A stretch of DNA of 64,000 nucleotides from Micromonospora ureilytica (lineage in GTDB: Bacteria; Actinomycetota; Actinomycetes; Mycobacteriales; Micromonosporaceae): assembly GCF_015751765.1 (NCBI RefSeq), contig NZ_JADOTX010000001.1, positions 3,224,001 to 3,288,000 on the forward strand, read 5' to 3'. The first letter of the stretch is position 1; each line of letters opens with the position of its first letter. Of this stretch, positions 26,195 through 34,027 are shown piece after piece. The notes under the pieces were generated by a model. That model was given only the letters and a program-made list of their open reading frames with translations. It did not search any database and was not told where the DNA came from. The position numbers were made by a program, and so were the translations under genes.

Positions 26195-27046
26195 ATGCCT
26201 CGACGCTGGGTCGCCGCCCTGGCCTGTCTCGCGGCGCTTGTCGCGCTGGCCTGCGAGGGCGGCAACTCCGCGAAACCCCGCCCCACCACGAGCGCCGCGC
26301 CGTCGAGCGGGCCCGGCGGCATCGCCGCCCTCGGCGACTCGATCAGCACCGGCTTCGCCTCCTGCCTGGTGCTCACCTCCTGCGAACGCAACTCCTGGTC
26401 GACAGGGGACGGGCTGCGGGTGCAGAGCCACTACCGGCGGCTGCTCGAACAGAATCCGGCGATCCGCGACCGGACGTACAACCACGCCCGTCCCGGCGCC
26501 CGCGCGGACGCCCTGGAAGGTCAGGCCCAGGCGGCGGTACGCGACCGCGCCGACTACGTCACAGTGCTGATCGGCGCCAACGACGTCTGTCGGGGCGGGG
26601 TGGACGCGATGACGCCGGTGGCGCGGTTCCGGGCCGACGTCGACCGGGGGCTGCGGGTCCTGCGGACCGGCCGGCCGAAGGCCCGGGTGCTGGTGGTGAG
26701 CATCCCCGACCTGTACCGGCTCTGGGAGGTCGGGCACGACGACGCCCGGGCGACCCGCGCGTGGCGGCGGGGCATCTGCCCGGCCCTGCTGGCCGAGGCG
26801 ACGTCGACAGCGCCCGCTGACCGGGCGCGCCGGGCCGCCGTCCGGGACCGGATCAACGCGTACAACGTCGAGTTGAAAGCGGCCTGCCGGGCGTACGGAT
26901 CACGGTGCCGGCACGACGGTGGCGCGTTGCACAAGGTCCGGTTCACCCTGGACCTGCTCAACCCGCTGGACTGGTTCCACCCCAACGCCACCGGCCAGGG
27001 CCGGATCGCCGAGGTGACCTGGCGCTCCTCCGGCCTGGCCAACTGA
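26195..27046 (+). CDS. Secreted SGNH/GDSL-type esterase lipoprotein
   Basis: A 283-residue exported hydrolase. The signal peptide ends in a lipobox (VALAC, Cys20), so it is probably lipid-anchored on the outside of the membrane. SGNH blocks: block I ALGDSISTGF with the nucleophile Ser, block III IGANDVC with the oxyanion Asn, block V DWFHPNATGQ with the catalytic Asp and His. A Ser/Pro/Thr-rich linker (residues about 25-42) follows the lipobox. Substrate class could be lipids, acylated sugars or peptidoglycan-linked acetyl groups. It converges with the EcsC gene. Confidence 0.92.
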   Translation: MPRRWVAALACLAALVALACEGGNSAKPRPTTSAAPSSGPGGIAALGDSISTGFASCLVLTSCERNSWSTGDGLRVQSHYRRLLEQNPAIRDRTYNHARPGARADALEGQAQAAVRDRADYVTVLIGANDVCRGGVDAMTPVARFRADVDRGLRVLRTGRPKARVLVVSIPDLYRLWEVGHDDARATRAWRRGICPALLAEATSTAPADRARRAAVRDRINAYNVELKAACRAYGSRCRHDGGALHKVRFTLDLLNPLDWFHPNATGQGRIAEVTWRSSGLAN

Positions 27047-27062
27047 CGACCCGGGCAGGCCG

Positions 27063-27818
27063 TCAGGGCCGGCGCGGCTCCGGGACGGCGCTGCCGCGGG
27101 AGCGGTAGAGGGCCCGGGATCGCTGGGCGAGATCCTTTGTGGCCGACGAGTTGGCCCAGGTGCCGAGCACGATGGCCGCACCGGGGACGATCTTGGCGAC
27201 CATTCGTTTCGCGGCCCGGACGCCGGCCATCTGGGCCAGCCGGATGCCGAGTTGCAGCATGACCCGACCGAGCGGACGCTCGCCGCCCAGGCCGAAGAGC
27301 GCGTCGGCGCGTTCGCGGCCGGCGGCCACGCCGAGCGCCAGCCGGGCGCTCTCGGCGACCTTGTGCACGCGCTGGAGCACCAGCAGGTCGGTGGCGCGAT
27401 CACTGTGCAGGGGGTCGATGTCGTACGCGGCGGCGATGTGCAGCACCATCCGCGCCTGGGTCCAGGCCAGCACGCCCACGTCGATCACGGCGCCGGGCAG
27501 CCCGGCCACGCCGGAGACCGCGCCGGACAGCCGGGCCAGGTTGACGAACTTGCGGGCCGCCTGGTCGGCGAGGGCGTCGGCGGAAACCCCGGGCTGCTCG
27601 GCCCGGGCACGGCCGACCCACTGCGCGGCTTCCGGCCCGAGGCGGCGCACCGCCTCCAGGGCAAGGTGCTCCGGCGCGTACTGCGGGTCGTCCCGCATCC
27701 GGTCCCAGAGCCGGGCCGGCGGACCCTCGGGGGCGTCCACCGCCCCGGCTGGCAGGTCGACGGACGGCTGCGGAGTAGGGGTGGCGGGCTGGCCGCCGGC
27801 GGGCGGGGTGTCGGTCAC
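27063..27818 (-). CDS. EcsC family protein
   Basis: A 251-residue protein with a Pro-rich N-terminus (about 35 residues) followed by the EcsC domain: AARKFVNLARLSGAVSGVAGLPGAVIDVGVLAWTQARMVLHIAAAYDID and GVRAAKRMVAKIVPGAAIVLGTWANSSATKDLAQRSRALYR (described here by its landmarks GVAGLPGAVIDVG and VPGAAIVLGTWANS). EcsC was named from the Bacillus ecs locus, where it accompanies an ABC transporter; its biochemical role is unknown. It has amphipathic helices that may associate with the membrane. A 48-codon gene lies 49 bases upstream on the same strand. Confidence 0.88.
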   Translation of the reverse strand: MTDTPPAGGQPATPTPQPSVDLPAGAVDAPEGPPARLWDRMRDDPQYAPEHLALEAVRRLGPEAAQWVGRARAEQPGVSADALADQAARKFVNLARLSGAVSGVAGLPGAVIDVGVLAWTQARMVLHIAAAYDIDPLHSDRATDLLVLQRVHKVAESARLALGVAAGRERADALFGLGGERPLGRVMLQLGIRLAQMAGVRAAKRMVAKIVPGAAIVLGTWANSSATKDLAQRSRALYRSRGSAVPEPRRP

Positions 27819-27867
27819 CAGGTCTCCCCAGGGGTGGAAACGGTGGACAGGGCGGCCGATGGAGCGG

Positions 27868-28014
27868 TCAGCGGCGGCGGTTGGACAGTCGAGCCGCCAA
27901 CCCCTTCAGCTTCTGCTGGTTGCCCGGCTTGGCCATCTCGCGCCGGCCCCGGTCGACCAACTGCTGCCCCTTCGGCGATTTCAGAAACGCGCTGATCCGC
28001 TGCATCAGTGACAT
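27868..28014 (-). CDS. Small basic protein, 48 aa (unknown function)
   Basis: A 48-residue, strongly basic open frame: MSLMQRISAFLKSPKGQQLV, then DRGRREMAKPGNQQKLKGLA and an end rich in Arg (ARLSNRRR). The start is well supported: AGGAGG (CCTCCT on the plus strand at 28020-28025) sits five bases before the ATG. It precedes EcsC by 49 bases and probably shares its promoter. It may be an RNA- or DNA-binding or ribosome-associated peptide, but nothing beyond charge supports that. The coding reality is supported by the ribosome site and codon bias. Confidence 0.72.
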   Translation of the reverse strand: MSLMQRISAFLKSPKGQQLVDRGRREMAKPGNQQKLKGLAARLSNRRR

Positions 28015-28042
28015 AACGTCCTCCTGTCGATGATCCCGTACT

Positions 28043-28070
28043 CATGTGTACCCCGAACCTGCAACACATG
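28043..28070. promoter_or_regulatory. Inverted repeat upstream of the 48-aa gene, candidate operator
   Basis: CATGTGT (28043-28049) and ACACATG (28064-28070) with a 14-base spacer, also a direct repeat of TGTACCC. It lies 30-55 bases upstream of the leftward small gene in its promoter region, where TTGCAG and TACGGG could be weak -35 and -10 boxes. Confidence 0.35.
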
Positions 28071-28110
28071 TACCCGGGACGCGACAGCCTCAACCCTGAC
28101 TGTCCATAGT

Positions 28111-28129
28111 GGGCGGTAGGTTACCGCCC
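28111..28129 (-). terminator. Short hairpin overlapping the stop of the lysozyme-like gene
   Basis: GGGCGGTA (28111-28118) pairs with TACCGCCC (28122-28129) over a three-base loop; the stop codon of the leftward gene lies in the stem. Confidence 0.5.
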
Positions 28130-28981
28130 CGCCGGCACGATGGCGTCAACGACCCGGGTGGCCCGCCACTCGTGCTGCTGGTAGTGCTCGGGGTACGCGG
28201 AGACCTGCACCGCCTGAGCGGCGTCGGTGAGCCGCATGCGCTGCCAGCCGGGCACCTGCTCCAGCGCGGTGAGGAACTGCCGGGTGGCGAACTCGGGGTC
28301 CATCAGCCGCCCGACCGGGCCCCAGCCGCTGCTGGAACGCTGCTGGAACAACCCGACCGAGTCATGGTCCCAGCCGACGCCCTGGTGCGGATAGTCCTGC
28401 GACTCGGGGAGCACGCCGCTGGCCACGTTGTAGAGATTGCTCTCCTGCATGGCGGTGGCCACCGCGATCACCAGACCACGGCGCGGCACCCCCATCTTGC
28501 GGCCGGCGCGGACGATCGCCTCGGCGTTCTCCATCTGGTCGTCGTCCAGCCCTGCCACGGGCGCCGGGTCGGTCGGGCGCGCCGGGGCGACCTTGCGGGC
28601 CGGCGCGCTGGTGTCCGGGTCGGCGGGGCTCGCCGCGGCGGACTGGGCGGCGGCGGAGGTGCTCGGGGCAGCCGTACGGTCGAAGCCACGGGAGGCGCGC
28701 TGCTGCTCGGCGCGCTGCGCCAACTCGGAGCTGGAGAGCGATCCACTCCGGGTCGCCGCGTCGGCGTCCTCGTTGCGAACCTGGACGACGGCGGTCAGAC
28801 CGAGGCAGCACACCACGCCGGTGGCCAGCGCCAGTTGCGCCCGACGTCGACCGGTCAGGTCCCGGGCGTACGCCCGGAGCCGGCTCGCGGTGGTTGTCCG
28901 TTCGGTTGAGGTGCCATCCTCCGTATCGGCAGTGGGCCTGCTCGGGGCGTACGGGTCGTCGAGAGTGCCGTCGTCACGCAT
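28121..28981 (-). CDS. Membrane-anchored lysozyme/transglycosylase-like protein
   Basis: A 286-residue protein: acidic N-terminus, a single membrane helix at about residues 48-68 (RRAQLALATGVVCCLGLTAV), an Ala/Ser/Pro-rich external linker, and a C-terminal domain from about residue 150 (QMENAEAIVRAGRKMGVPRR, AVATAMQESNLYNVASG, WDHDSVGLFQQRSSSGWG). The AMQESNL segment with its Glu and the GLFQQR block match the lysozyme-like fold seen in many actinobacterial cell-wall proteins; the Glu is a likely catalytic acid. It may cleave or bind peptidoglycan. The ATG at 28981 is adopted, as the TTG just before it is less likely; no clear ribosome site. Confidence 0.82.
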   Translation of the reverse strand: MRDDGTLDDPYAPSRPTADTEDGTSTERTTTASRLRAYARDLTGRRRAQLALATGVVCCLGLTAVVQVRNEDADAATRSGSLSSSELAQRAEQQRASRGFDRTAAPSTSAAAQSAAASPADPDTSAPARKVAPARPTDPAPVAGLDDDQMENAEAIVRAGRKMGVPRRGLVIAVATAMQESNLYNVASGVLPESQDYPHQGVGWDHDSVGLFQQRSSSGWGPVGRLMDPEFATRQFLTALEQVPGWQRMRLTDAAQAVQVSAYPEHYQQHEWRATRVVDAIVPAGR

Positions 28982-29008
28982 CAACCGAGGCTAGGCAGGT
29001 GAAAACCC

Positions 29009-29038
29009 TGATCACGCACGGTGATCACGTGGTGATCG
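29009..29038. promoter_or_regulatory. Cluster of three TGATCAC-like sites
   Basis: TGATCACG at 29009, GTGATCACG at 29021 and GTGATCG at 29032, spaced 13 and 11 bases between TGATC cores (about one helical turn). It lies 30-60 bases upstream of the lysozyme-like gene start. The phasing suggests cooperative binding of a regulator; which is unknown. Confidence 0.3.
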
Positions 29039-29066
29039 ACACAGATTCGACAGGGACTGGTGGACG

Positions 29067-29092
29067 CCCCGGGAGGGTCGACCCGCCCGGGG
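29067..29092. repeat. 26-base near-perfect palindrome
   Basis: CCCCGGG, one base, GGGTCGACCC, one base, CCCGGGG: symmetrical apart from one mismatched pair. It could be a hairpin in the leader of the leftward gene or a protein site. Confidence 0.4.
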
Positions 29093-29402
29093 AACGGACC
29101 TCGCGTACCGGATGAAGCTGGCGCCGCACGCGGACCGGCACGGCCCATGACAGGGCCGGACATCCGGCCGTCGAGTCTGACATGATCGACAAACTCGGCC
29201 TTTGGGCCGAACCGCCCCTCGGCTGATCGGCCAGGAGGCTCCGGCCCGGTGGCGTAAACAGGCGATTAGTCCGGTCATGCCCACCAGCCGGCCAACGGAT
29301 CGCCCGGCGCAGGAATGCGCCAGGATGGCGGGTACGTTGCCCGAACGGGTGCCCTCCGTCGCGAAGGCACCCCGCAGGCACATTTCAGGGAGGTCCGCAC
29401 CG

Positions 29403-30323
29403 GTGCTCGACCCACACGAGCTCTACCAGCTCACCGACGATCTGCCCGACCTCGGGCAGCCGGTCCTGATCCAGGCCCTCACCGGGTTCGTGGACGCCGG
29501 AAACGCCAGCCGACTGGCGCGTGAGCAGCTGCTCACCTCGCTGGAGGGTCGGCCGATCGCGACCTTCGACGTCGACCAGCTCTTCGACTACCGATCGCGA
29601 CGACCGGTGATGACCTTCGTCGAGGACCACTGGGAGAGCGTCGACGCGCCCAAGCTGGAGCTGCACCTGCTGCACGACGACGACGAGACGCCGTTCCTGC
29701 TGCTCACCGGCCCCGAACCAGACCTGCAGTGGGAGCGTTTCGTGGCCGCCGTCGCCGGGCTCGCCGCCCGGCTGGACGTCCGGCTCACAGTGGGCCTCAA
29801 CTCGATCCCGATGGCGGTCCCGCACACCCGACCGACCGGGGTGACCGCGCACGCCACCCGCCCCGAGCTGATCGGCGGCTACGAGCCCTGGCTGCAACGC
29901 GTCCAGGTGCCCGGCAGCGTCGGTCACCTGCTGGAGTTCCGCCTCGGCGAGCAGGGCCGCGACGCGCTGGGCTTCGCCGCCCACGTGCCGCACTACGTGG
30001 CGCAGACCGAGTACCCGGCCGCCGCCGAGGTGCTGCTCACGTCGGTGTCGCGCAGCACCGGGCTGCTGCTGCCCGGCGACGGGCTGCGTTCGGCTGCCGA
30101 GGTGGTCCGGGTGGAGATCGACCGGCAGGTGGCACAGACCGAGGACGCCGCGGCCCTGGTCCAGGCCCTGGAGGAGCAGTACGACGCGTTCGCCCGGGGT
30201 CGAGGCGAGAAGAGCCTGCTCGCCCCGGACGCCGGCCCGCTGCCCACGGCCGACGAACTCGGCGCGGAACTGGAACGATTCCTGGCCGAACAGACCCGTC
30301 CCGGCGACACCCCGGGCAGCTGA
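29403..30323 (+). CDS. PAC2 family protein
   Basis: A 306-residue member of the PAC2 (proteasome assembly chaperone 2-like) family. Visible landmarks: DLGQPVLIQALTGFVDAGNA near the start, PIATFDVDQLFDYRSRRP, LLTGPEPDLQWERF and GLNSIPMAVPHTRP. The GTG at 29403 follows GGGAGG by nine bases. Actinobacteria have a proteasome and often two PAC2 proteins, but a chaperone function is not shown in bacteria. Followed by exonuclease III 37 bases later on the same strand. Confidence 0.92.
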   Translation: MLDPHELYQLTDDLPDLGQPVLIQALTGFVDAGNASRLAREQLLTSLEGRPIATFDVDQLFDYRSRRPVMTFVEDHWESVDAPKLELHLLHDDDETPFLLLTGPEPDLQWERFVAAVAGLAARLDVRLTVGLNSIPMAVPHTRPTGVTAHATRPELIGGYEPWLQRVQVPGSVGHLLEFRLGEQGRDALGFAAHVPHYVAQTEYPAAAEVLLTSVSRSTGLLLPGDGLRSAAEVVRVEIDRQVAQTEDAAALVQALEEQYDAFARGRGEKSLLAPDAGPLPTADELGAELERFLAEQTRPGDTPGS

Positions 30324-30360
30324 CAGGGCATCGCGGCGGCGGATGCGGCAGGCTGAGGGC

Positions 30361-31158
30361 ATGCGCCTGGCGACCTGGAACGTCAACTCGGTGAAGGCCC
30401 GCCTACCCCGGCTGCTGGAGTGGCTGGCCGACACCGGGCCGGACGTCGTCTGCCTGCAGGAGACCAAATGCCCGGACGGCGCCTTCCCGGTGACCGAGGT
30501 GGGCGAGTTGGGCTACACCGTGGCCAGCCACAGCGACGGCCGGTGGAACGGGGTCGCCATCCTGTCCCGGGTCGGGCTGGATGACGTCCGGGTCGGGTTC
30601 GCCGCCGAGCCCGGCTTTCCCGAGCCCGAGGCCCGCGCCATCTCCGCCACCTGCGACGGGGTGCGGGTCTGGTCGGTGTACGTGCCCAACGGCCGGACAC
30701 CTGACGACCCGCACTACGCGTACAAGTTGGCCTGGTTCGCGGCGCTGCGCGACGCGCTCGACGCCGAACTGGCCGGCGGGTTGCCACTGGCGGTCTGCGG
30801 CGACTTCAACGTCGCCCCGACCGACGCCGACGTCTGGGACCCGGCGGTCTTCACCCACTCCACCCACGTCACCCCGGCCGAGCGGGCGGCCCTCGCGGCG
30901 CTGCGCGACCTGGGGCTCAGCGACGTCGTACCGACCCCGATGAAGGGCCCGCACCCCTTCACCTACTGGGACTACCGGGCCGGCATGTTCCACCAGAACA
31001 AGGGCATGAGAATCGACCTGGTGTACGCGTCCGCGCCGTTCGCCCGAGCGGTCCGCTCCGCGTACGTGGACCGCGAGGCCCGCAAGGGCAAGGGCCCCTC
31101 CGACCACGCGCCGATCGTGGTCGACGCGGACCTGGTCCCGACGGTCGAGGCGTTCTGA
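30361..31158 (+). CDS. xth: Exodeoxyribonuclease III (AP endonuclease)
   Basis: A 265-residue Mg-dependent nuclease of the exonuclease III/AP endonuclease family, used in base excision repair. Conserved residues are in TWNVNSVKAR (Asn), CLQETKCPD (catalytic metal-binding Glu), YVPNGRTPDDPHYAYKL (Tyr), GDFNVAPTDADVWD (Asp and Asn) and GPSDHAPIVVD (Asp-His pair). Length is that of the family. It precedes mhuD by 17 bases and could be cotranscribed with PAC2 and mhuD. Confidence 0.95.
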   Translation: MRLATWNVNSVKARLPRLLEWLADTGPDVVCLQETKCPDGAFPVTEVGELGYTVASHSDGRWNGVAILSRVGLDDVRVGFAAEPGFPEPEARAISATCDGVRVWSVYVPNGRTPDDPHYAYKLAWFAALRDALDAELAGGLPLAVCGDFNVAPTDADVWDPAVFTHSTHVTPAERAALAALRDLGLSDVVPTPMKGPHPFTYWDYRAGMFHQNKGMRIDLVYASAPFARAVRSAYVDREARKGKGPSDHAPIVVDADLVPTVEAF

Positions 31159-31175
31159 GTGGCTAGGGTGGGCAG

Positions 31176-31493
31176 ATGGCAGTCGTGAAGATCAACGCAA
31201 TCGAGGTCCCGCCCGGCAGCGGCGCGGAGTTGGAGAAGCGGTTCGCCGCCCGGGCCGGCGCGGTGGAGAACTCCCCCGGCTTCCTCGGCTTCGAGCTGCT
31301 CCGCCCGGTGGCCGGCGAGACCCGCTACTTCGTCTACACGAAGTGGGAGAGCGAAGAGGCGTACCAGGCGTGGGCCGCCGGGCCCTCGCGCGCCGCCCAC
31401 GCCACCGCCCCCGGCGACAAGCCCCGCCCACCGGTCTCCAGCGGCGCCAGCCTGCTGGAGTTCGAGGTGGCGCTGCACGTCCCCCAGCCCTAG
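31176..31493 (+). CDS. mhuD: MhuD-type haem-degrading monooxygenase
   Basis: A 105-residue ABM-fold protein closely resembling Mycobacterium tuberculosis MhuD, which cleaves haem to mycobilin and releases iron. The key residues of MhuD are conserved at the same positions: Asn7 (KINAIEV), Arg22, Trp66 (EAYQAW) and His75 (RAAHA), and the N-terminal and central stretches are strongly similar (ENSPGFLGFELLRPV). Functionally it would supply iron from host or environmental haem in the cytoplasm. There is no visible iron box in the 17 bases upstream, so control must come from further upstream or be different. Transcriptionally follows xth. Confidence 0.92.
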   Translation: MAVVKINAIEVPPGSGAELEKRFAARAGAVENSPGFLGFELLRPVAGETRYFVYTKWESEEAYQAWAAGPSRAAHATAPGDKPRPPVSSGASLLEFEVALHVPQP

Positions 31494-31652
31494 CTGCGCC
31501 GAGGATCCCGCACCACCGCCAAACCGGGCCGGGCCGGATGTTTCCGTTGATAGCGTCGAAGCGGCCCGGGCGGTAGCCGGCCATCAGTCGCCCTGCCTGC
31601 CGGCACCTGCCGTTCCCGCCGGGCGGTCCCAGGAGGGTGCGGGGGTCTGGCT

Positions 31653-32528
31653 ATGTTCGACGGCTTCGAGGAATTCGACATCGAGACGTCCGGCGCGACG
31701 ATCCACGGACGCCGGGGCGGAAGTGGGCCGCCCGTTCTGCTGCTGCACGGCATTCCCGAGACGCACCTCATGTGGCACCAGGTCGCGCCACGGCTCGCCG
31801 AGAACTACACAGTCGTCGCCACCGACCTGCGGGGCTGGGGCGACAGCGGCAAACCGCCGAGCGCCGCGGATCACGAGCCGTACGGCATGCGCGCCATCGC
31901 CCGCGACCAGATCGAGGTGATGCGGAGTCTGGGTCACGAGCAGTTCCGGCTCGTCGGCCACGATCGTGGGGCCCGCTGCGCGTACCGTCTCGCGCTGGAC
32001 GCACCGGACGTCGTCACCCGGCTGGCGGTCATGGACGTCGTCCCCATCGGGGACGTCTACAACCGCGCCGACAAGACGTTCAGCCTCTCCTACTGGGTCT
32101 GGTCCTTCCTGGCGGCGCCCGCGCCGGTGCCCGAGCAGTTCATCAAGGCGGCGCCCGCGGTGCTCGTCGACTTCATGCTCGACACCTGGCCCACAGTGAA
32201 GGACGCCTTCCCCGCCGAGGTACGTGCGGCGTACGTCAGGCAGTTCAGCGACCCGGCCACCGTGCACGCGATCTGCGAGGAGTTCCGCGCCGCCGCCACA
32301 CTCGACTACCAGCAGGACGAGGCGGACCGAGGAAAACGGAAGATCGCCTGCCCGGTGTTGTTTCTGTGGAGCCAACAGGGCCAGGTCGCGAAGCTCTACG
32401 ACGACCCGCTCGCGATCTGGCGGGAGTGGGCCGACGACGTACGCGGCGAGCCGGTCCCGGTCGGGCACTTCATCCCGGAGGAGGCCCCCGACGAGACCAC
32501 CCGCCAGCTCCTGGCTTTCCTGAGCTGA
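31653..32528 (+). CDS. Alpha/beta hydrolase, haloacetate-dehalogenase-like
   Basis: A 291-residue alpha/beta hydrolase with an Asp nucleophile: GHDRGAR places Asp104 at the nucleophile elbow, with Arg105 and Arg108 where fluoroacetate dehalogenase (FAcD) has its carboxylate-binding arginines. DLRGWGDSGKP and the cap sequence WSFLAAPAPVPEQF also match FAcD. The catalytic His is His272 in GHFIPEEAPDE. The FAcD halide-site His-Trp pair looks replaced (YWVWSF), so dehalogenation of fluoroacetate is not assured; epoxide hydrolysis is the alternative. The start at 31653 has AGGAGGG upstream, though at some distance. Confidence 0.85.
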   Translation: MFDGFEEFDIETSGATIHGRRGGSGPPVLLLHGIPETHLMWHQVAPRLAENYTVVATDLRGWGDSGKPPSAADHEPYGMRAIARDQIEVMRSLGHEQFRLVGHDRGARCAYRLALDAPDVVTRLAVMDVVPIGDVYNRADKTFSLSYWVWSFLAAPAPVPEQFIKAAPAVLVDFMLDTWPTVKDAFPAEVRAAYVRQFSDPATVHAICEEFRAAATLDYQQDEADRGKRKIACPVLFLWSQQGQVAKLYDDPLAIWREWADDVRGEPVPVGHFIPEEAPDETTRQLLAFLS

Positions 32529-32566
32529 CGCCGACGCTGGCCCAGCCGGCCTGGCCGGCGTCGGTG

Positions 32567-33301
32567 TCAGGACTTGCGGGAGGACTGGAGGGTGGCGAAG
32601 GCGATGACGTTGTCGGCGTAGCCGGTGCGGCCTCCGATGAACTGCCCACCGCAGGTGATCAACCGCAGCCCGGGTGGCCCGTCGTGGCCGTAGATCCGCT
32701 CGGCGGGCAGCTGGTCCTTCGGGAAGTGCTCGACGGTGTCGACCCGGAACACCACCACCGACTCGTCCGCCCGGGCCACCTCGATCAGGTCGCCGGGGTG
32801 CAGCTTGCCCAGGTCGTAGAAGACCGACGGGCCGGTCTTCGTGTCCACGTGCCCGACGATCACCGCCGGGCCGGGCTCACCTGGTGTGGGCCCTCGGTCG
32901 TACCAACCGGTCTCGTTGTGCCGTTCCAGCGGCGGTACGGCGATCGAACCGTCCCGTGCCTGCCCGACGGGTGCCACCGGCGCGGCCACCTTGATCGTCG
33001 GCACCGAGAGTCGCACCGGACGACTGGCCGACAACCCGACCGACTCACTGCGGGCGGGCCGGTCGCCGCCGGTCGGGGCCAGGTCGAACGGCCCGATCGA
33101 ACGGCCCAGCCCCGCCCCGGTGGCGAAGACCCCGGCCAACACCAACACCACGGCCACCGGTACGGACCAGGGGCTGCGGCCGGATGGACGACGACTACGC
33201 CGGGGGGCGACGGCGGTCGGCGGACGCGCCGCCACCGACGGGCGCTCGGGATCCGACGGGCGTGAACCGGCCGGCGGCGGCGTGGGGCGGAAGATCTCCA
33301 T
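32567..33301 (-). CDS. Class F sortase
   Basis: A 244-residue membrane-bound transpeptidase. Pro/Arg-rich cytosolic N-terminus, one membrane helix at about 45-65 (WSVPVAVVLVLAGVFATGAG), then an extracellular sortase domain with the catalytic triad His151 (VGHVDTKTG), Cys217 (LITCGG) and Arg225 (GGRTGY). The domain size and motif spacing match the class F enzymes of actinobacteria. The gene lies eight bases after the stop of a secreted protein gene, with its start in the same reading unit, so the neighbour is the obvious candidate substrate. Class F sortases are still poorly characterised. Confidence 0.93.
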   Translation of the reverse strand: MEIFRPTPPPAGSRPSDPERPSVAARPPTAVAPRRSRRPSGRSPWSVPVAVVLVLAGVFATGAGLGRSIGPFDLAPTGGDRPARSESVGLSASRPVRLSVPTIKVAAPVAPVGQARDGSIAVPPLERHNETGWYDRGPTPGEPGPAVIVGHVDTKTGPSVFYDLGKLHPGDLIEVARADESVVVFRVDTVEHFPKDQLPAERIYGHDGPPGLRLITCGGQFIGGRTGYADNVIAFATLQSSRKS

Positions 33302-33309
33302 GACGGGCC

Positions 33310-33894
33310 TCAGCGACGCGCGCCGACTCGGGGACGGCGGAACGCCATCACGGCGAGGATCAGCCCGGTGATGGTCAGTGCCGCGCCGCCGGGCAGCAGC
33401 AGCTTGCCGGTCAGCCCGCCGCTGCCTCCCCCGAAGCCGGTTGCCGGACCCCGACTTGGCTGGACGGGGATCTTCTTGACCACCTGGAGCATGGTCGAGG
33501 CGGTCTCGCCGTCGCGGCACTCCAGCTTGACCCGGTAGTTGCCGGGGCGGGTGCGCTCGCGGACCATCGGCGCGGCGGTGAGCACCCCACGCTGCGGTTG
33601 CACGCCGACCGCCCCGAAGGCGTCGGACTCCACAGTTGCGCCCACCGAGTTGTCCCGACAACTGGCCCGGATGCCGACCAGGTAGCCGGGCTGCACAGTG
33701 CTGGGGCTCACCTCGACGAAGATGTCCACCGACGGCGCCGGTTGCGGCGCGCCACCGGGCGGCCCTTCGGGCTGCGGCGCCGACGCGGCACCAACAGCCC
33801 GCTCAGGCGCCGCGAGGGCGGGCGTGGCGGCCAGCAGGGGGGCGGCGAACACGGCCACCAGCGACAGGGTCACGACGCCGCGGGTCACTGTCAC
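33310..33894 (-). CDS. Secreted protein with C-terminal anchor, candidate sortase substrate
   Basis: A 194-residue protein: signal peptide at about 1-29 (VTLSLVAVFAAPLLAATPALA), a Pro-rich segment, a beta-rich domain at about 55-140 with two cysteines (Cys79, Cys126) that may form a disulphide, then PATGF (150-154), a Gly-rich spacer, a hydrophobic helix at about 165-184 and an Arg-rich tail (FRRPRVGARR). Motif, helix and positive tail have the layout of a cell-wall sorting signal, although the pentapeptide is GPATG rather than LPxTG and the spacer to the helix is long. GTG start preceded by GAGGGGG. First gene of the sortase unit. Confidence 0.8.
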   Translation of the reverse strand: MTVTRGVVTLSLVAVFAAPLLAATPALAAPERAVGAASAPQPEGPPGGAPQPAPSVDIFVEVSPSTVQPGYLVGIRASCRDNSVGATVESDAFGAVGVQPQRGVLTAAPMVRERTRPGNYRVKLECRDGETASTMLQVVKKIPVQPSRGPATGFGGGSGGLTGKLLLPGGAALTITGLILAVMAFRRPRVGARR

Positions 33895-34027
33895 GATGCC
33901 CCCTCTCGACGCCGTGCGGCCGGGCCGGGCAGTGGAGCACCCGACCTGCCGTACCAGTTGGATCCTCTCATTTCCGGTCGCACATCACATCCGATCCGTC
34001 GGCGGCGTCGCGTACGCTCGGGTCGCT

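Larger units (their letters stand above)
28982..29402. other. 421-base gene-free divergent region
   Basis: No credible gene was found. The region lies between the leftward lysozyme-like gene and the rightward PAC2 gene. It contains a cluster of GTGATCAC-like sites (29009-29038), a near-perfect 26-base palindrome (29067-29092), and a small hairpin TCGGCC-TTTG-GGCCGA (29195-29210). Open frames through it are interrupted or lack coding character. The ribosome site GGGAGG of the PAC2 gene lies at 29388-29393. Confidence 0.55.

Noticed and set aside
28982..29402. A riboswitch in the leader of the lysozyme-like gene
   Set aside because: I looked for features of the ydaO (c-di-AMP) type because such genes often have one; no matching conserved core was seen. 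A covariance-model scan would settle this.
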